Assembly: GCF_020829665.1 (NCBI RefSeq)
Contig: NZ_JAIVFT010000012.1
Location: 62,001 to 126,000, forward strand
Source: Nostoc sp. CHAB 5824
Lineage (GTDB): Bacteria > Cyanobacteriota > Cyanobacteriia > Cyanobacteriales > Nostocaceae
Direction of reading: 5' to 3'
Length of the DNA stretch: 64,000 nucleotides
This document shows positions 38,101-46,111 of the stretch, piece by piece; position 1 is the first letter of the stretch, and the number at the start of each line of letters is the position of its first letter. The position numbers and the translations under genes are program-made. Below the pieces are notes generated by a model. It was given only the letters and a program-made list of their open reading frames with translations, did no database searches and was not told where the DNA came from.

Positions 38101-39087
38101 GCCCATATTCATTGGGTTTGGAGTAGCTGTTTATTAATGGCTGCCATTCCTCTTCCCATTGGAGTTAACCGTTTGCTGGGATTGGCAACTGGGGTATTTT
38201 TGATTCGCTATGCCATCTTTCAGGGACGAAATTCGCGCACTTCCCGCAGCATTTTGGGAGGAATTACAATAGCCGAAATGTGGGTTTACCTTGGCTTATT
38301 AGAGGTAGCTGGCATGAGGGTTTATTGGCGCGAGACAGCAGTGGGAAAATTTTGGGCTGGGCCATTAGTTCCTTGGAACGGTGCGATCGCCTGTGTGGTA
38401 GCCTATTTTCTGTACATTCTACCTTGGGAAAATTGGGGTTGGTCTAAAAGACCTTGGCAACAAGCCGCATACGTTATACCACTGATAATTTTATGGGAAA
38501 CCAGACTGCAAACTTACCCCATTACCTTAATAATCGCAGCTGGATTTTACATCTTCCTCGCAAAATTGGGTGAAAACATCCGTTTTACCTACATTAGTGT
38601 GGCGTTGATTGATTGGGCACTTTACCGTTGGTTTTATGAATTACGGCTGACTGATATTTTGTGGTATGTAACACCCATTGGGTTTTCACTGCTTTATATT
38701 GCTCAAGTAGATACCCAACTGAAACTACTAGAGTATAAAGCCGCTCGTCATATTCTGAGAGTGCTAGGTAGTGGTTTAATTTGTGGGTGGGCAATTTTAT
38801 TTCATCAAAATACAGCCTGGATACCTGGAATTTTCAGCCTCATCGCCATTTTTGCCGGATTAGCTTTGCGAGTGCGGGCTTTTCTCTACATTGGTACAGC
38901 CACTTTTTTAATCACTACAATCTATCAATCAGTAATTTTCAGCTTGCAGTACTCCTTTTTAAAATGGGTTGTTGGCTTGCTAGTTGGCATCCTACTCATT
39001 TATATCGCCGCTAACTTTGAAACCCGTCGCGCTCAAATAACATCCCTAATTCGTAGCGCCATTGATGAATTTCAATCATGGCAATAG
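35119..39087 (+). CDS. Very large multi-helix membrane protein (DUF2157-type)
   Basis: 1322 residues from the ATG at 35119 (a GTG at 35047 would add 24 residues). A soluble N-terminus (about 1-100; LEGLDIWLRLGLISDTQVRQ) resembles the DUF2157 start and is followed by some 30 hydrophobic helices to the end, with Trp-rich loops. Family members are uncharacterised cyanobacterial membrane proteins. Two dispersed repeats lie inside the reading frame: the 30-bp repeat at 35974-36003 and a G-rich tract at about 36155-36190 encoding GGRGQGAGGA. Both keep the frame. It is monocistronic. Function unknown. Confidence 0.75.
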   Translation: MSSPLERPLKFEIRLPSSHPHLLEGLDIWLRLGLISDTQVRQLCREFLVCTVVLQPQPEAETKVAFVTSDPVQQLPVAALQSSSRRQPQQKPAQPNFISTMLQSLGAELSVRWLLFLGVFLVVVSSGVLAASQWERFPASGQYGVLFAYTLTFWGLSFWATRQSNLRLTAQTLLIATLLLVPVNFWAMDSFRLWQNPVNWILIAIAWPTLTAITVLLSKNRTIFPNLYTGKLPLANILGLSYLHWGWQFPGFPLIAVYVATIGTAIITVYHNLYHQPNLISEEDRRDVYDGLRLRRQLSISLSGAVIIYALIVLLVRAIFVVRVDVTQLGLAIGICGWLVTWLARERAGGRGQGAGGAREVTIISPSSPPFPSSMFLWERLGGILLFLGWLVSVVNYPWQAIAVSGLGLWFVGNRLRRYSLKADFAAVFFIGLQTIWLGWRLVPDSLQKLAIATGTQLTNSQNEPWALLSVALFPYIILMVALTDSLHRSQKRELAKFGELLTLLFGAFLTTIALVNPALRSLNLLFSTITLGFVTQRRSPSSLPLVYLTHIMGVLTFCSTINWLLPNLSQQAWTSILLALMVAEWRFSLSNGLWQRSAWDIGLGLAAVSFLVLWMNAELSWYGIADSQAYWGVLWLVTPIALTGVANATIIERRITSRYLSVLAVGTAQLLTLQLPETRLIGLAVGTGLMFANTRYLRNQISAVITEGFLLSFIVALLWIGVPGLPRLALAGWFIVGAIATLSLWLARTVLSRRGNELAIIYAAASDKWAIALCGFELFGLTLHSILVYSGFINSGFLYLAATAITLAAIVYRSWRQPTNWAFYGIGWSLELLTAQVLGFGERSTVKIAIANIALGLIVQLVGEWWRRRHQLERIPSSFHILPLIYGAFSVLLRLDTFTQWTGLYSLGVALIIIGVGRRRENFKPLLYLGIIGVSISAYELLFYQMLQASGGALGDGLIAMSALGASIMYAYRILSPWLVNYFRLTPQELKGIAHIHWVWSSCLLMAAIPLPIGVNRLLGLATGVFLIRYAIFQGRNSRTSRSILGGITIAEMWVYLGLLEVAGMRVYWRETAVGKFWAGPLVPWNGAIACVVAYFLYILPWENWGWSKRPWQQAAYVIPLIILWETRLQTYPITLIIAAGFYIFLAKLGENIRFTYISVALIDWALYRWFYELRLTDILWYVTPIGFSLLYIAQVDTQLKLLEYKAARHILRVLGSGLICGWAILFHQNTAWIPGIFSLIAIFAGLALRVRAFLYIGTATFLITTIYQSVIFSLQYSFLKWVVGLLVGILLIYIAANFETRRAQITSLIRSAIDEFQSWQ
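35974..36003. repeat. 30-bp dispersed repeat inside the DUF2157 coding sequence
   Basis: An exact inverted copy of 7458-7487. It is 30 bp, so it adds ten codons and does not shift the frame. It falls in a loop (SEEDRRDVYDGLRLRRQ) between two membrane helices. Confidence 0.8.
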
Positions 39088-39196
39088 GGGTAGGTATTAA
39101 GCTAAGGGTTGAACTAATTAGACAGGCGATCGCCCTACGAAGTGCAGATTTTTTCGGGCGATCGCACTCCCACATTCTCGCGATCGCAAAACTAAA

Positions 39197-40537
39197 TTAG
39201 GGATTCAGACGAATTACCCGACTCTCTACATTTTCATCTACAGTCAACCTGTAAATAAAAATTCCAGGTGATAAAATTTCACCTTCATCATTTTTACCGT
39301 CCCAGGCAACTGATTTTTGACCAGCACTAGGATTAGTTTCATCAACCAGTTGCCGAACATAAACAGCAAACTGATTCCAAATATAAATTGTGACTTTTTT
39401 AGTATTCTCTGGTAACGTATATTCGATAGTAACTGATTTTTCAAATTGCGCTGGCGCATTTGTTGTCAAAAAGCTTAGAGGCGCAACCCTTTCCATCAGC
39501 GGGGCTGTTACTGGCGCAGCAGAATACTTGTAAACAGTCTTGCCTGAAGCATAACCGACAGTCACGGGATTACCCAAAAATCGGAAGCGATTGATAAATT
39601 GTCCTATCTGATTAGCATCTTGCCAATTTTTACCTCCGTCTTTTGTTTCGCTGCTAAAACCTCCTTCAAAGTCGGCATCTCCCCAACCACCAACCCAACC
39701 GAGGTTCTCATCAACAAATCCTATACCTTCGAGATTGGCATTTTCTTGAGGATCGTTGATGCGAAGTCTCGTCCAGGTTTTTCCGCCATCTATTGTCTTG
39801 AGAATTGCGCCTTGATTGAAATTTTCCAGAGACACAAAACCAACTTTTTCATTGAGAAACTGAATTTTCCAACCCCATTCTCCTAATGGAAAAGAGGAAC
39901 TAATATCGGCGACTTGGTTTAGCCAAGTTTTCCCCCCATCTTCTGTATAGAGAACTACTGGAATTACATCATCGCGGGTGGGTTTGGGAATACTATTGTC
40001 AGCTTTGCCACCGACAACCCAACCACGATCTGGATTAATGAAATAATTATCAATCAAAATTGTGGCATATTCGTTCATATCCCAGGCAGTCCAAGTTGCC
40101 CCACCATCGACGGTTTTCATCATGCGGGCAGGAATATCAGCAGGATCATTGGTACCAGAAGCGTAAATCACCGACTCGTTGACGATCGAAAGACCACAAA
40201 TCTTTACTGGAGCCTTTTCAGGGAGATTCTCTACAATAGCCCAAGTCTCCCCTCCATTAGTTGTGTGATACAAGCGTTGCTCTTCAGATACTGTTCCAAC
40301 CCAACCATTTAAGGGGGTCGAAAAACCAACACACCTCAAATAAATTGGTCGCCTGTTAACAATAGGTGTTTGAAATTGTTGCTTCCAAGTATCGCCGCCA
40401 TCGGTAGTTTTGATGATTTGACCATTACTATTAACTGCCCAACCTACCAGAGGATCGATAAACCAAATATCATCAGTTCTCGAACTAGCGATCGGTGCAT
40501 TTGTAGGAAACCATTGTAAATTTGCAGAATTTGTCAT
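39197..40537 (-). CDS. Ycf48/BNR-repeat beta-propeller protein with FlgD-like tail
   Basis: 446 residues. Repeated Asp-box-like blades are seen throughout (TTDGGDTWKQQF, TTNGGETWAIVE, TVDGGATWTAWD, TEDGGKTWLNQ, TIDGGKTWTRL, TKDGGKNWQDA), about six to seven, as in Ycf48/photosystem II stability factors and sialidase-like propellers. The C-terminal 90 residues (KVTIYIWNQFAVYVRQLVD, then AWDGKNDEGEILSPGIFIY) form a FlgD-Ig-like domain. There is no obvious signal peptide, unlike Ycf48. It is 44 bp downstream of the ferritin-like gene, so they are probably co-transcribed. Unlikely to be the housekeeping Ycf48; role unknown. Confidence 0.82.
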   Translation of the reverse strand: MTNSANLQWFPTNAPIASSRTDDIWFIDPLVGWAVNSNGQIIKTTDGGDTWKQQFQTPIVNRRPIYLRCVGFSTPLNGWVGTVSEEQRLYHTTNGGETWAIVENLPEKAPVKICGLSIVNESVIYASGTNDPADIPARMMKTVDGGATWTAWDMNEYATILIDNYFINPDRGWVVGGKADNSIPKPTRDDVIPVVLYTEDGGKTWLNQVADISSSFPLGEWGWKIQFLNEKVGFVSLENFNQGAILKTIDGGKTWTRLRINDPQENANLEGIGFVDENLGWVGGWGDADFEGGFSSETKDGGKNWQDANQIGQFINRFRFLGNPVTVGYASGKTVYKYSAAPVTAPLMERVAPLSFLTTNAPAQFEKSVTIEYTLPENTKKVTIYIWNQFAVYVRQLVDETNPSAGQKSVAWDGKNDEGEILSPGIFIYRLTVDENVESRVIRLNP

Positions 40538-40581
40538 GACGGATATTTCCTCTTGTTTAGCTAAAATCTATAAGATTTGGA

Positions 40582-42099
40582 TTACTGGGGAAAACTATTG
40601 TCTTTCCACTTTTTGAACAGGTTAATTCTTACCTCTGTCCAAGGCCCTTCGGGAAGTAAAGGCATTGATTTGGAGGAGACGACATCTAAAATTGCCTCTG
40701 CATCGTTTTTTACAGCATCATAATCACCAAGATTGACTCGAAATGTTGGAATTGATTTCATATGATCTACATCCATCGGTGAGAATAATTGGGAGATGCC
40801 ATTTGCCCAAGTTTCTCCATTGGGTTCGAGGGAAATGGTATGAGCAATGTTTTTGAGCGCCGCCGATACTTCCGTTAAAGCTTGCTGCAACTGTTGATAT
40901 GGTTGAGTTCTAGAATCGTTAATCAGCGCGTCACAAGCTTCGGCAATTTCTTGCAGTCTCTCTTGAAAAAAGATCCAAGCACTGCTTATCTGCGGCAGTA
41001 ATTGAACGTCTGCATAGACTTCAAAACTCGGGCCTGCATTTATGCCTGGAAATCCCTCACCTGCCGGCAATAGAGTAATTGCTTTAGCCAAGGGAGAAAC
41101 GCCAAAAGGCATAAGATTAATAAACGCACTCTTGAGAACATACATCTGCTCCTCATTTTCCTCAGTGTGTGCAAAGAAACGCAGGAGTATTTGCAGCATG
41201 ACTTCGTAAAGGGCAACGAATATCTCGATTACATCCCGGCTTAAGGGATCGGTAATGATATTAGCACCAAGAGTTGTATTATCTTGTTGAAGACTTAACA
41301 GTGGATTTTCAATGACCGGACGAGTAGGTTGAAAATTGGGATCGTTCTGCAATTCTGCTAAATACTCCTCACGAATTTTGGTGAATTTAGCAAAATGACT
41401 GTCATCTCTTTGGGCAGGAGAGCCTTCACCCTGTACGATAATCAAATCGATCGCTTTTATTGCTGATTCCAAGTCTTTAACCTGGATCATCTCTCTAAAA
41501 ATTCCAGCTGCTTGAGCTTCGGGCGGCCCAATAAACAATTTTTGACCAATAGTTTGAAAGCCTTGGCGGATTAGTCCGTAAAGTTCTCCAATGGTGTTAT
41601 ATTCAAGTTTTCTAGGAAGTAATGGTTGTGGTAGCGCCCTCAGAAGTCTTCGCAATTCTTCGTCTCTAATGCTCTGACAAAACTGATTCCAAGATGCTTT
41701 TTGTTCTTCAGTATCAAAGCTATTTGGCAATTCAAAACAAATATAGCGGTTCAATGTGGTTTCATTGAAAGGCGCTAGTTTAAATTGAAGCTTTAAAGAA
41801 GTATAGGTTTTAGCCTGGGGAAAATTCGCACGTCGGAAATATGGCGCTCCTCCTATGGCGGTGAGCAGATTGCTAGCCAGTGCTAGATGCAGCATTTCCT
41901 GTACTGCAATTCCATTGATTGTCCGCCGCCACCGATTAATCTTATTTAATTGAGCTTGAGAAACTCCCTCATCTGTGGATTCTTTGAAGCTGAAGGCAGT
42001 AAAAAGATACTGGCAGGCTAGGGAATGTTCTAACTCTGCGGCTTGGGAGAGAAGATAAAGTAAGTCTTCTCTCGTTTTAACTTGATTGGTTACACTCAT
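40582..42099 (-). CDS. VioB-type ferritin-like protein (iminophenyl-pyruvate dimer synthase family)
   Basis: 505 residues. The N-terminal half is a ferritin-like helix bundle: LLYLLSQAAELEHSLACQYL (about 13-32) and IAVQEMLHLALASNLLTAIG (about 68-87) give the two Glu/His metal-ligand helices of the VioB/PF12902 group. VioB condenses two indole-3-pyruvate imines in violacein synthesis, but many cyanobacterial members stand alone with no indole pathway genes, as here. The C-terminal half (about 255-505) is helical with no known domain. A nearby sigma factor gene upstream and the BNR-repeat gene downstream suggest an operon. The chemical role is unknown. Confidence 0.82.
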   Translation of the reverse strand: MSVTNQVKTREDLLYLLSQAAELEHSLACQYLFTAFSFKESTDEGVSQAQLNKINRWRRTINGIAVQEMLHLALASNLLTAIGGAPYFRRANFPQAKTYTSLKLQFKLAPFNETTLNRYICFELPNSFDTEEQKASWNQFCQSIRDEELRRLLRALPQPLLPRKLEYNTIGELYGLIRQGFQTIGQKLFIGPPEAQAAGIFREMIQVKDLESAIKAIDLIIVQGEGSPAQRDDSHFAKFTKIREEYLAELQNDPNFQPTRPVIENPLLSLQQDNTTLGANIITDPLSRDVIEIFVALYEVMLQILLRFFAHTEENEEQMYVLKSAFINLMPFGVSPLAKAITLLPAGEGFPGINAGPSFEVYADVQLLPQISSAWIFFQERLQEIAEACDALINDSRTQPYQQLQQALTEVSAALKNIAHTISLEPNGETWANGISQLFSPMDVDHMKSIPTFRVNLGDYDAVKNDAEAILDVVSSKSMPLLPEGPWTEVRINLFKKWKDNSFPQ

Positions 42100-42712
42100 A
42101 GAGGTAATAGATAAGATAAGTTGGCATTAAAAGAATGAACTATATAACGAAGTTTAAAGTTAGCGAATACCTTAAGAATAGGTTATTAGACTTCTAGCAG
42201 TTGTGGGGTAAGGGGTAAAGGTGAAAGCGGCGATAGAATTACCATGTACCCTTTAACATGCAACCCTTTCTATTTTTGCAAGAGGTCTATTATATAGCTT
42301 TGATAAAACTAAACATATATCGGTTTGAGCGTGCCGACTTACTTATAAGAAGTTTACAGGTTTGCTTCAACATAAATTGCTATAAACTTATAGTGATAAG
42401 GTTTGTTTTATGACAAGAATTTGTCTCAATGTCATTTAATTTGCACTGTGTCGTCATATGTTAGATTCTCAAATGCTATTTTGTTTTACTCCTTGTTGAA
42501 ATTAACTAGGGGCATTTTATTCTGCTATTCCTAAGACGAGTTGAGTGGTCAATTTCTGAATTTTTTGATCGAGTTAAAGGCTTTTGTTGCCAATCTCGAT
42601 ACCTCTCATCCAACCAGCCTCAAATACGAAAACCATTACGCTGCCTCGTTTACCTTTCCCTTGAGTTTTCCAATTGTCTCAACTCTGCTGTACAATCAAG
42701 GGATGATTTTGG
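42100..42712. other. Intergenic region with MITE copy B
   Basis: Between the ferritin-like gene and the sigma gene. It holds the repeat 42185-42290 and an AT-rich stretch. A short plus-strand frame at 42541-42723 has no good start or recognisable content and overlaps the sigma 3' end by 11 bp. Confidence 0.6.
42185..42290. repeat. MITE-like element, copy B
   Basis: ATTAGACTTCTAGCAG at the left and TTTTTGCAAGAGGTCTAT at the right are inverted repeats. The inner part (GTGGGGTAAGGGGTAAAGG, AAAGCGGCGATAGAATTACC) nearly matches copy A at 34812. It lies between the sigma gene and the ferritin-like gene. Confidence 0.7.
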
Positions 42713-43696
42713 TTATGAAGTAGCATTCTGTCTTACCCAATGGATGACAGTGTTGTGGCTAACCCCAGTTTCCCGCGCGATCGCTCGACACCCCATCCCA
42801 TCAACATGCAGCTTGAGGCAACGCTCCCGCACCTCTAGGGGATAGCCCTTGGGAGAATAGGAATCGATAAACTGGCGATCGCATTTTTGGCAGAAGTAAT
42901 TTTGCTTCCCTCTTCTGTTACCGTTTTTCCTAATGTCCGTAGACTGACAATAGAGACATTGCATCCCTCGATTGTGCAAAGCTTCACCACCAGCCTTTGA
43001 TTGAATTAACAAAGTTGACGGCAAATTTTGTTGTATCCCTTTATTTAAATTCGCCTCAGTTGGCTTATCCTTTTTTATTGATGGGGGAGGAATTTCAGAG
43101 AGAATAGAATCATCCTCTCCCAAAAGATACTTGTTTATCTGGGGTTTTAGAATTGCTCGCGCCTGTGAAATCCTTTTATAGACGTTATCTATGGAAATAC
43201 TGAGTTTTTGGGCAATATCTAGATAAGACATATCTTGCTCAAAATGCATAGTAAAAGGCGATCGCAGTTGGGGAGGTAGAGAATTCATCGCACAGCGAAT
43301 GGTTGTTTCCATCTCACTACTGAGAAGGGCTGATTCAGGGGAATCAAGTGGAAATGTTACAACTTTTATTTGCCCAGCTATTTCTTCAATATTATCTGTC
43401 CCTATTGCCCTGCTGCTATGCTGTCGGTGTATGTCCATACAAAGATTATGAGTAAAACGCTTCAGCCAAGCTTTAAGATTAGTGATTTTGTCAGCATGGA
43501 GGAATAGTTGATCCCAAGCTTTGAGAGTCGCTTCAGAGAGAGCATCTTGGGCATCTGTAACATTTCCATCCATCCAATTAAAACAGCAATGATAAAGATA
43601 ATTTTGGTGTGGCATCCACAGTTGCCAAAAGGCAGTGCGCTCTCCTTGAGATAAACTTTTTAATAGAAAGTGTTCAGCCAATGAGGATGGTTGCAT
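42713..43696 (-). CDS. ECF-like sigma factor fused to an IS1-type zinc-ribbon/HTH domain
   Basis: 327 residues. Sigma region 2 (about 20-95; AWLKRFTHNLCMDIHRQ) and region 4 (about 135-185; MSYLDIAQKLSISIDNVYKR) give a small sigma-70-family protein. After a polar linker (190-245), residues 247-325 match the N-terminal DNA-binding part of IS1-family transposases: C247-x2-C250 and C269-x2-C272 zinc ribbon, then a helix-turn-helix (LKLHVDGMGCRAIARETG, VSHNTVIHWVRQ). The DDE catalytic domain is absent. The chimera may recognise promoters with an added specificity domain, or be inactivated by a fused IS end. It lies upstream of the VioB-like and BNR genes on the same strand. Confidence 0.85.
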   Translation of the reverse strand: MQPSSLAEHFLLKSLSQGERTAFWQLWMPHQNYLYHCCFNWMDGNVTDAQDALSEATLKAWDQLFLHADKITNLKAWLKRFTHNLCMDIHRQHSSRAIGTDNIEEIAGQIKVVTFPLDSPESALLSSEMETTIRCAMNSLPPQLRSPFTMHFEQDMSYLDIAQKLSISIDNVYKRISQARAILKPQINKYLLGEDDSILSEIPPPSIKKDKPTEANLNKGIQQNLPSTLLIQSKAGGEALHNRGMQCLYCQSTDIRKNGNRRGKQNYFCQKCDRQFIDSYSPKGYPLEVRERCLKLHVDGMGCRAIARETGVSHNTVIHWVRQNATS

Positions 43697-44282
43697 AGCC
43701 CAAACCTAAAATCACTGGTTTTTACAGAATTGGAATTTGGACAAAATAAGAATAAGTTCGCGTTTAGGGGGCGACGAAAATTGCTGATATACAAGCAAAT
43801 TAACAATTCAAAATTCAAAATTCAAAATTCAAAATTTAAAATTAAAGACATTTCAGATGGGGATTTAAACTCCGACTGAAACTGATACTACATGTAAATG
43901 TAGGCGTCTTAAATCCATAAATTTACGATAAGAAGATGTTTGAAAAGTATTTAGCTATAATTTTAGACACTTATTGATTCCCCCTAACCTTTCTTTTTAA
44001 GAGGGGAGCCAGCGCGATTTTCTCCCTTAGCTCTAGCTAGCTTCTCCCTTTGGGAGAAGCCAAGGGCAAACGAGCGTCTGGGGTCTCTCTAAGTGGAGCG
44101 ACTAGCGTGGGTTAAGGGGGATCTAAAAGTGCCTAAAGTCACAGTGAAAAACTTTTCAAACAACCTCTAAAATTTAAGTTTACGTGGAAACAAACATATC
44201 TGTAATAAGTCTTTAATCAAAAATAATATGACTCGTGTTCAGCTGGATATGATATGAAAATAAACTTAACAGAATCCTACAT
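43697..44282. other. Repeat-rich intergenic region
   Basis: No gene. It contains an 8-bp tandem repeat (AATTCAAA) near 43803-43840 and a block at 43978-44125 with CCCCCTAACCTTTC and GGGTTAAGGGGGATC ends that resembles the hairpin at 22116-22192. The rest is AT-rich. Confidence 0.6.
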
Positions 44283-44519
44283 TTAACATCCATCAAAAAA
44301 TATTGCTCCAGGGTTGACGTTTTCGTATTTCGCGCAGTCTGTAGCAACTTCCGCCTTCCTTGTAGGAACTTCCGCTTTGACGTTTTCGTATTTCACGCAG
44401 TCTGTAGCAACTTCTGCCTTCCCTGTAAGAACTTCCGCTTTTCTTGTAGCAACTTCTGCCTTAACCTTACTCAGTACTAAGTTTTGAGGGGGCAAAACTT
44501 CTATCAATACGGTTTGCAT
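44283..44519 (-). CDS. Repeat-built short ORF (KAEVxTR heptads)
   Basis: 78 codons from an ATG at 44519. From residue 19 it is made of seven-residue repeats (KAEVATR, KAEVLTG, KAEVATD, KAEVPTR) encoded by 21-bp units, and includes a 63-bp tandem duplication (units starting 44316 and 44379, with DCVKYENV). It has no signal peptide or known domain. It may be a small helical protein or simply repeat DNA that happens to stay open; I cannot decide. It recalls the KVQVDA reading of the other 21-bp arrays. Confidence 0.35.
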   Translation of the reverse strand: MQTVLIEVLPPQNLVLSKVKAEVATRKAEVLTGKAEVATDCVKYENVKAEVPTRKAEVATDCAKYENVNPGAIFFDGC

Positions 44520-44575
44520 AACAAAAGTAAAGATTAAAAAGATGAGGGGGATGAAGAAAATTAGGAAGATAGGGA

Positions 44576-44717
44576 ATAGACATCTTGCAAAAGTTCCTTT
44601 TGTACTCTTGTAGGGAAAGGGAAAATTCCATCCTTTACTCGCTGCCCCTTATCCCCACTTCGTGGGGGCCCCACCTTCCCCCTTACCATGCATCCCCACT
44701 TCTGCAAGAAGTCTAAT
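44576..44717. repeat. MITE-like element, copy C, overlapping the epimerase stop
   Basis: The ends ATAGACATCTTGCAAAAGT and ACTTCTGCAAGAAGTCTAAT are inverted repeats matching the ends of copies A and B. The inside differs (G/C-rich, ATCCCCACTTCGTGGGGG hairpin near 44650). The right end supplies the TAG stop of the epimerase gene. Confidence 0.65.
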
Positions 44718-45660
44718 ATAAAGATTTCACCCACTCCCATTCCTGTGTCAAACCCTCTCTCAAAGAGACTTGCGGCTGATATCCAAGAATTTTCTTCGCT
44801 TTAGATACATCAGCAGCGGTGTGGCGGGCGTCTCCCATCGCTTTTTCTATGTGGTTTCTTTTGATTGGTTTCCCAACAATTTCTTCAATCGTATCCAAGA
44901 CTTCTGCTAAAACTACCCTGCTACCGCCACCGATGTTAAAGATTTCTCCCACTGCTTCGGGTGCGGTGGCAGCGGCTAAATTGGCGGCGATGATATCACT
45001 AACAAAGGTAAACTCCCGCGTTTGCTGGCCATCTCCGTAAATAGGAATTGCTTCATCTTGCAAAATCGATTTAAAGAACTTATTAAATGCCATATCTGGG
45101 CGCTGTTTGGGGCCATATACTGTGAAATAGCGCAATGTTACACAGGGTACGCCAAAATTTTTGTGATACAGTTCACACAAAAACTCCGCTGCTAGCTTCG
45201 TAATGCCGTAAGGAGAAACTGGTTGAGGACAAATTCCCTCGTGGGTAGGTAATGTTTCCGCATCACCATATACACTCGATGAAGAGGCAAACACTAACCT
45301 TTTCAGGTGTTTAGCATCTTTGGCTGCTTCTAGCAAAACTTGTGTAGCATTAATATTTCGTTCTGTATAACCTCGAAAAGCTTTACCCCAACTTGCTCTA
45401 ACCCCTGCTTGTGCCGCTTGATGGTAAACTACATCAACATCTTCTAGGAGTTTTTGCCAATCTAAAAACTGCATATCTCCTTCAATTAATGTAAAGCTAG
45501 GTGATTGATGTAAGTGTGCAACATTTTTGAACTTTAACATCGGATCGTAGTAATCATTGAATTCATCAATCCCGATTACTTCTTCTCCTTGTTGCAACAA
45601 TGTTTCTGCAAGATGAGAACCAATAAAGCCAGCGGCTCCAGTAACAATAATTTTAGCCAT
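44713..45660 (-). CDS. NAD-dependent nucleotide-sugar epimerase (UDP-glucuronate 4-epimerase-like)
   Basis: 315 residues of the extended SDR family: VTGAAGFIGSHLAE (NAD loop, 6-19), SSSSVYGD and YGITK (Ser, Tyr, Lys triad near 125-155), RYFTVYGPKQRPDM and the C-terminal GGGSRVVLAE. It should epimerise a UDP-sugar such as UDP-glucuronate or UDP-glucose for exopolysaccharide or lipopolysaccharide. The C-terminus is a little short, and its stop codon lies in the end of a MITE-like element (copy C), so the last residues may have been changed by insertion. Alone on its strand. Confidence 0.88.
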   Translation of the reverse strand: MAKIIVTGAAGFIGSHLAETLLQQGEEVIGIDEFNDYYDPMLKFKNVAHLHQSPSFTLIEGDMQFLDWQKLLEDVDVVYHQAAQAGVRASWGKAFRGYTERNINATQVLLEAAKDAKHLKRLVFASSSSVYGDAETLPTHEGICPQPVSPYGITKLAAEFLCELYHKNFGVPCVTLRYFTVYGPKQRPDMAFNKFFKSILQDEAIPIYGDGQQTREFTFVSDIIAANLAAATAPEAVGEIFNIGGGSRVVLAEVLDTIEEIVGKPIKRNHIEKAMGDARHTAADVSKAKKILGYQPQVSLREGLTQEWEWVKSLY

Positions 45661-46111
45661 GTTGCCTATTTTTTGATGTTTTCATTAATCTCCATATTCA
45701 CAGGTTAATACTTGTAACCAATAATCGTCATTACTTGAAGATGATTTTTTTTATTCAATTATTGAAATGCTTAAAAACTCATCATCAATACTTAAATTTA
45801 TCCTTTTATTGGGATAAAGTCAGTATATTTATTTAGTTATTGCAATTAATAAAATTTATAATTATACTAATTCACTAAGTTGGATTTTAAGAATAAACAC
45901 AGTAAAAATTCAATAGCTATATTTTTTTAGCGTTGCAGAGAAAGCTGGATGATTTGGCAACTTCTAAAATTCCTTTCCTGCTCCCCCTGCCCCCTGCTCC
46001 TCAGCCTTTTTAATCATAAGGGGGGCTTGCATAAGTGTGAGAATTGATGAAAAATTGATCCGCGAGAGCGCTAAGGCATTCTCGTTTCGCAAGGAACGCA
46101 CGAGGAAAGCA
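45661..46111. other. Intergenic region upstream of purD
   Basis: AT-rich and without a gene; it should contain the divergent promoters of the epimerase and purD genes. A C-rich spacer (CTGCTCCCCCTGCCCCCTGC) lies near 45978. The purD frame extends upstream to a GTG at 46037, but that part lacks family similarity. Confidence 0.5.

Noticed and set aside
42541..42723. 60-aa plus-strand frame
   Set aside because: No ATG at its start, no family match, overlaps the sigma gene end.
42713..43000. A complete IS1 element
   Set aside because: Only the zinc-ribbon/HTH part is present; no DDE domain or inverted ends found.
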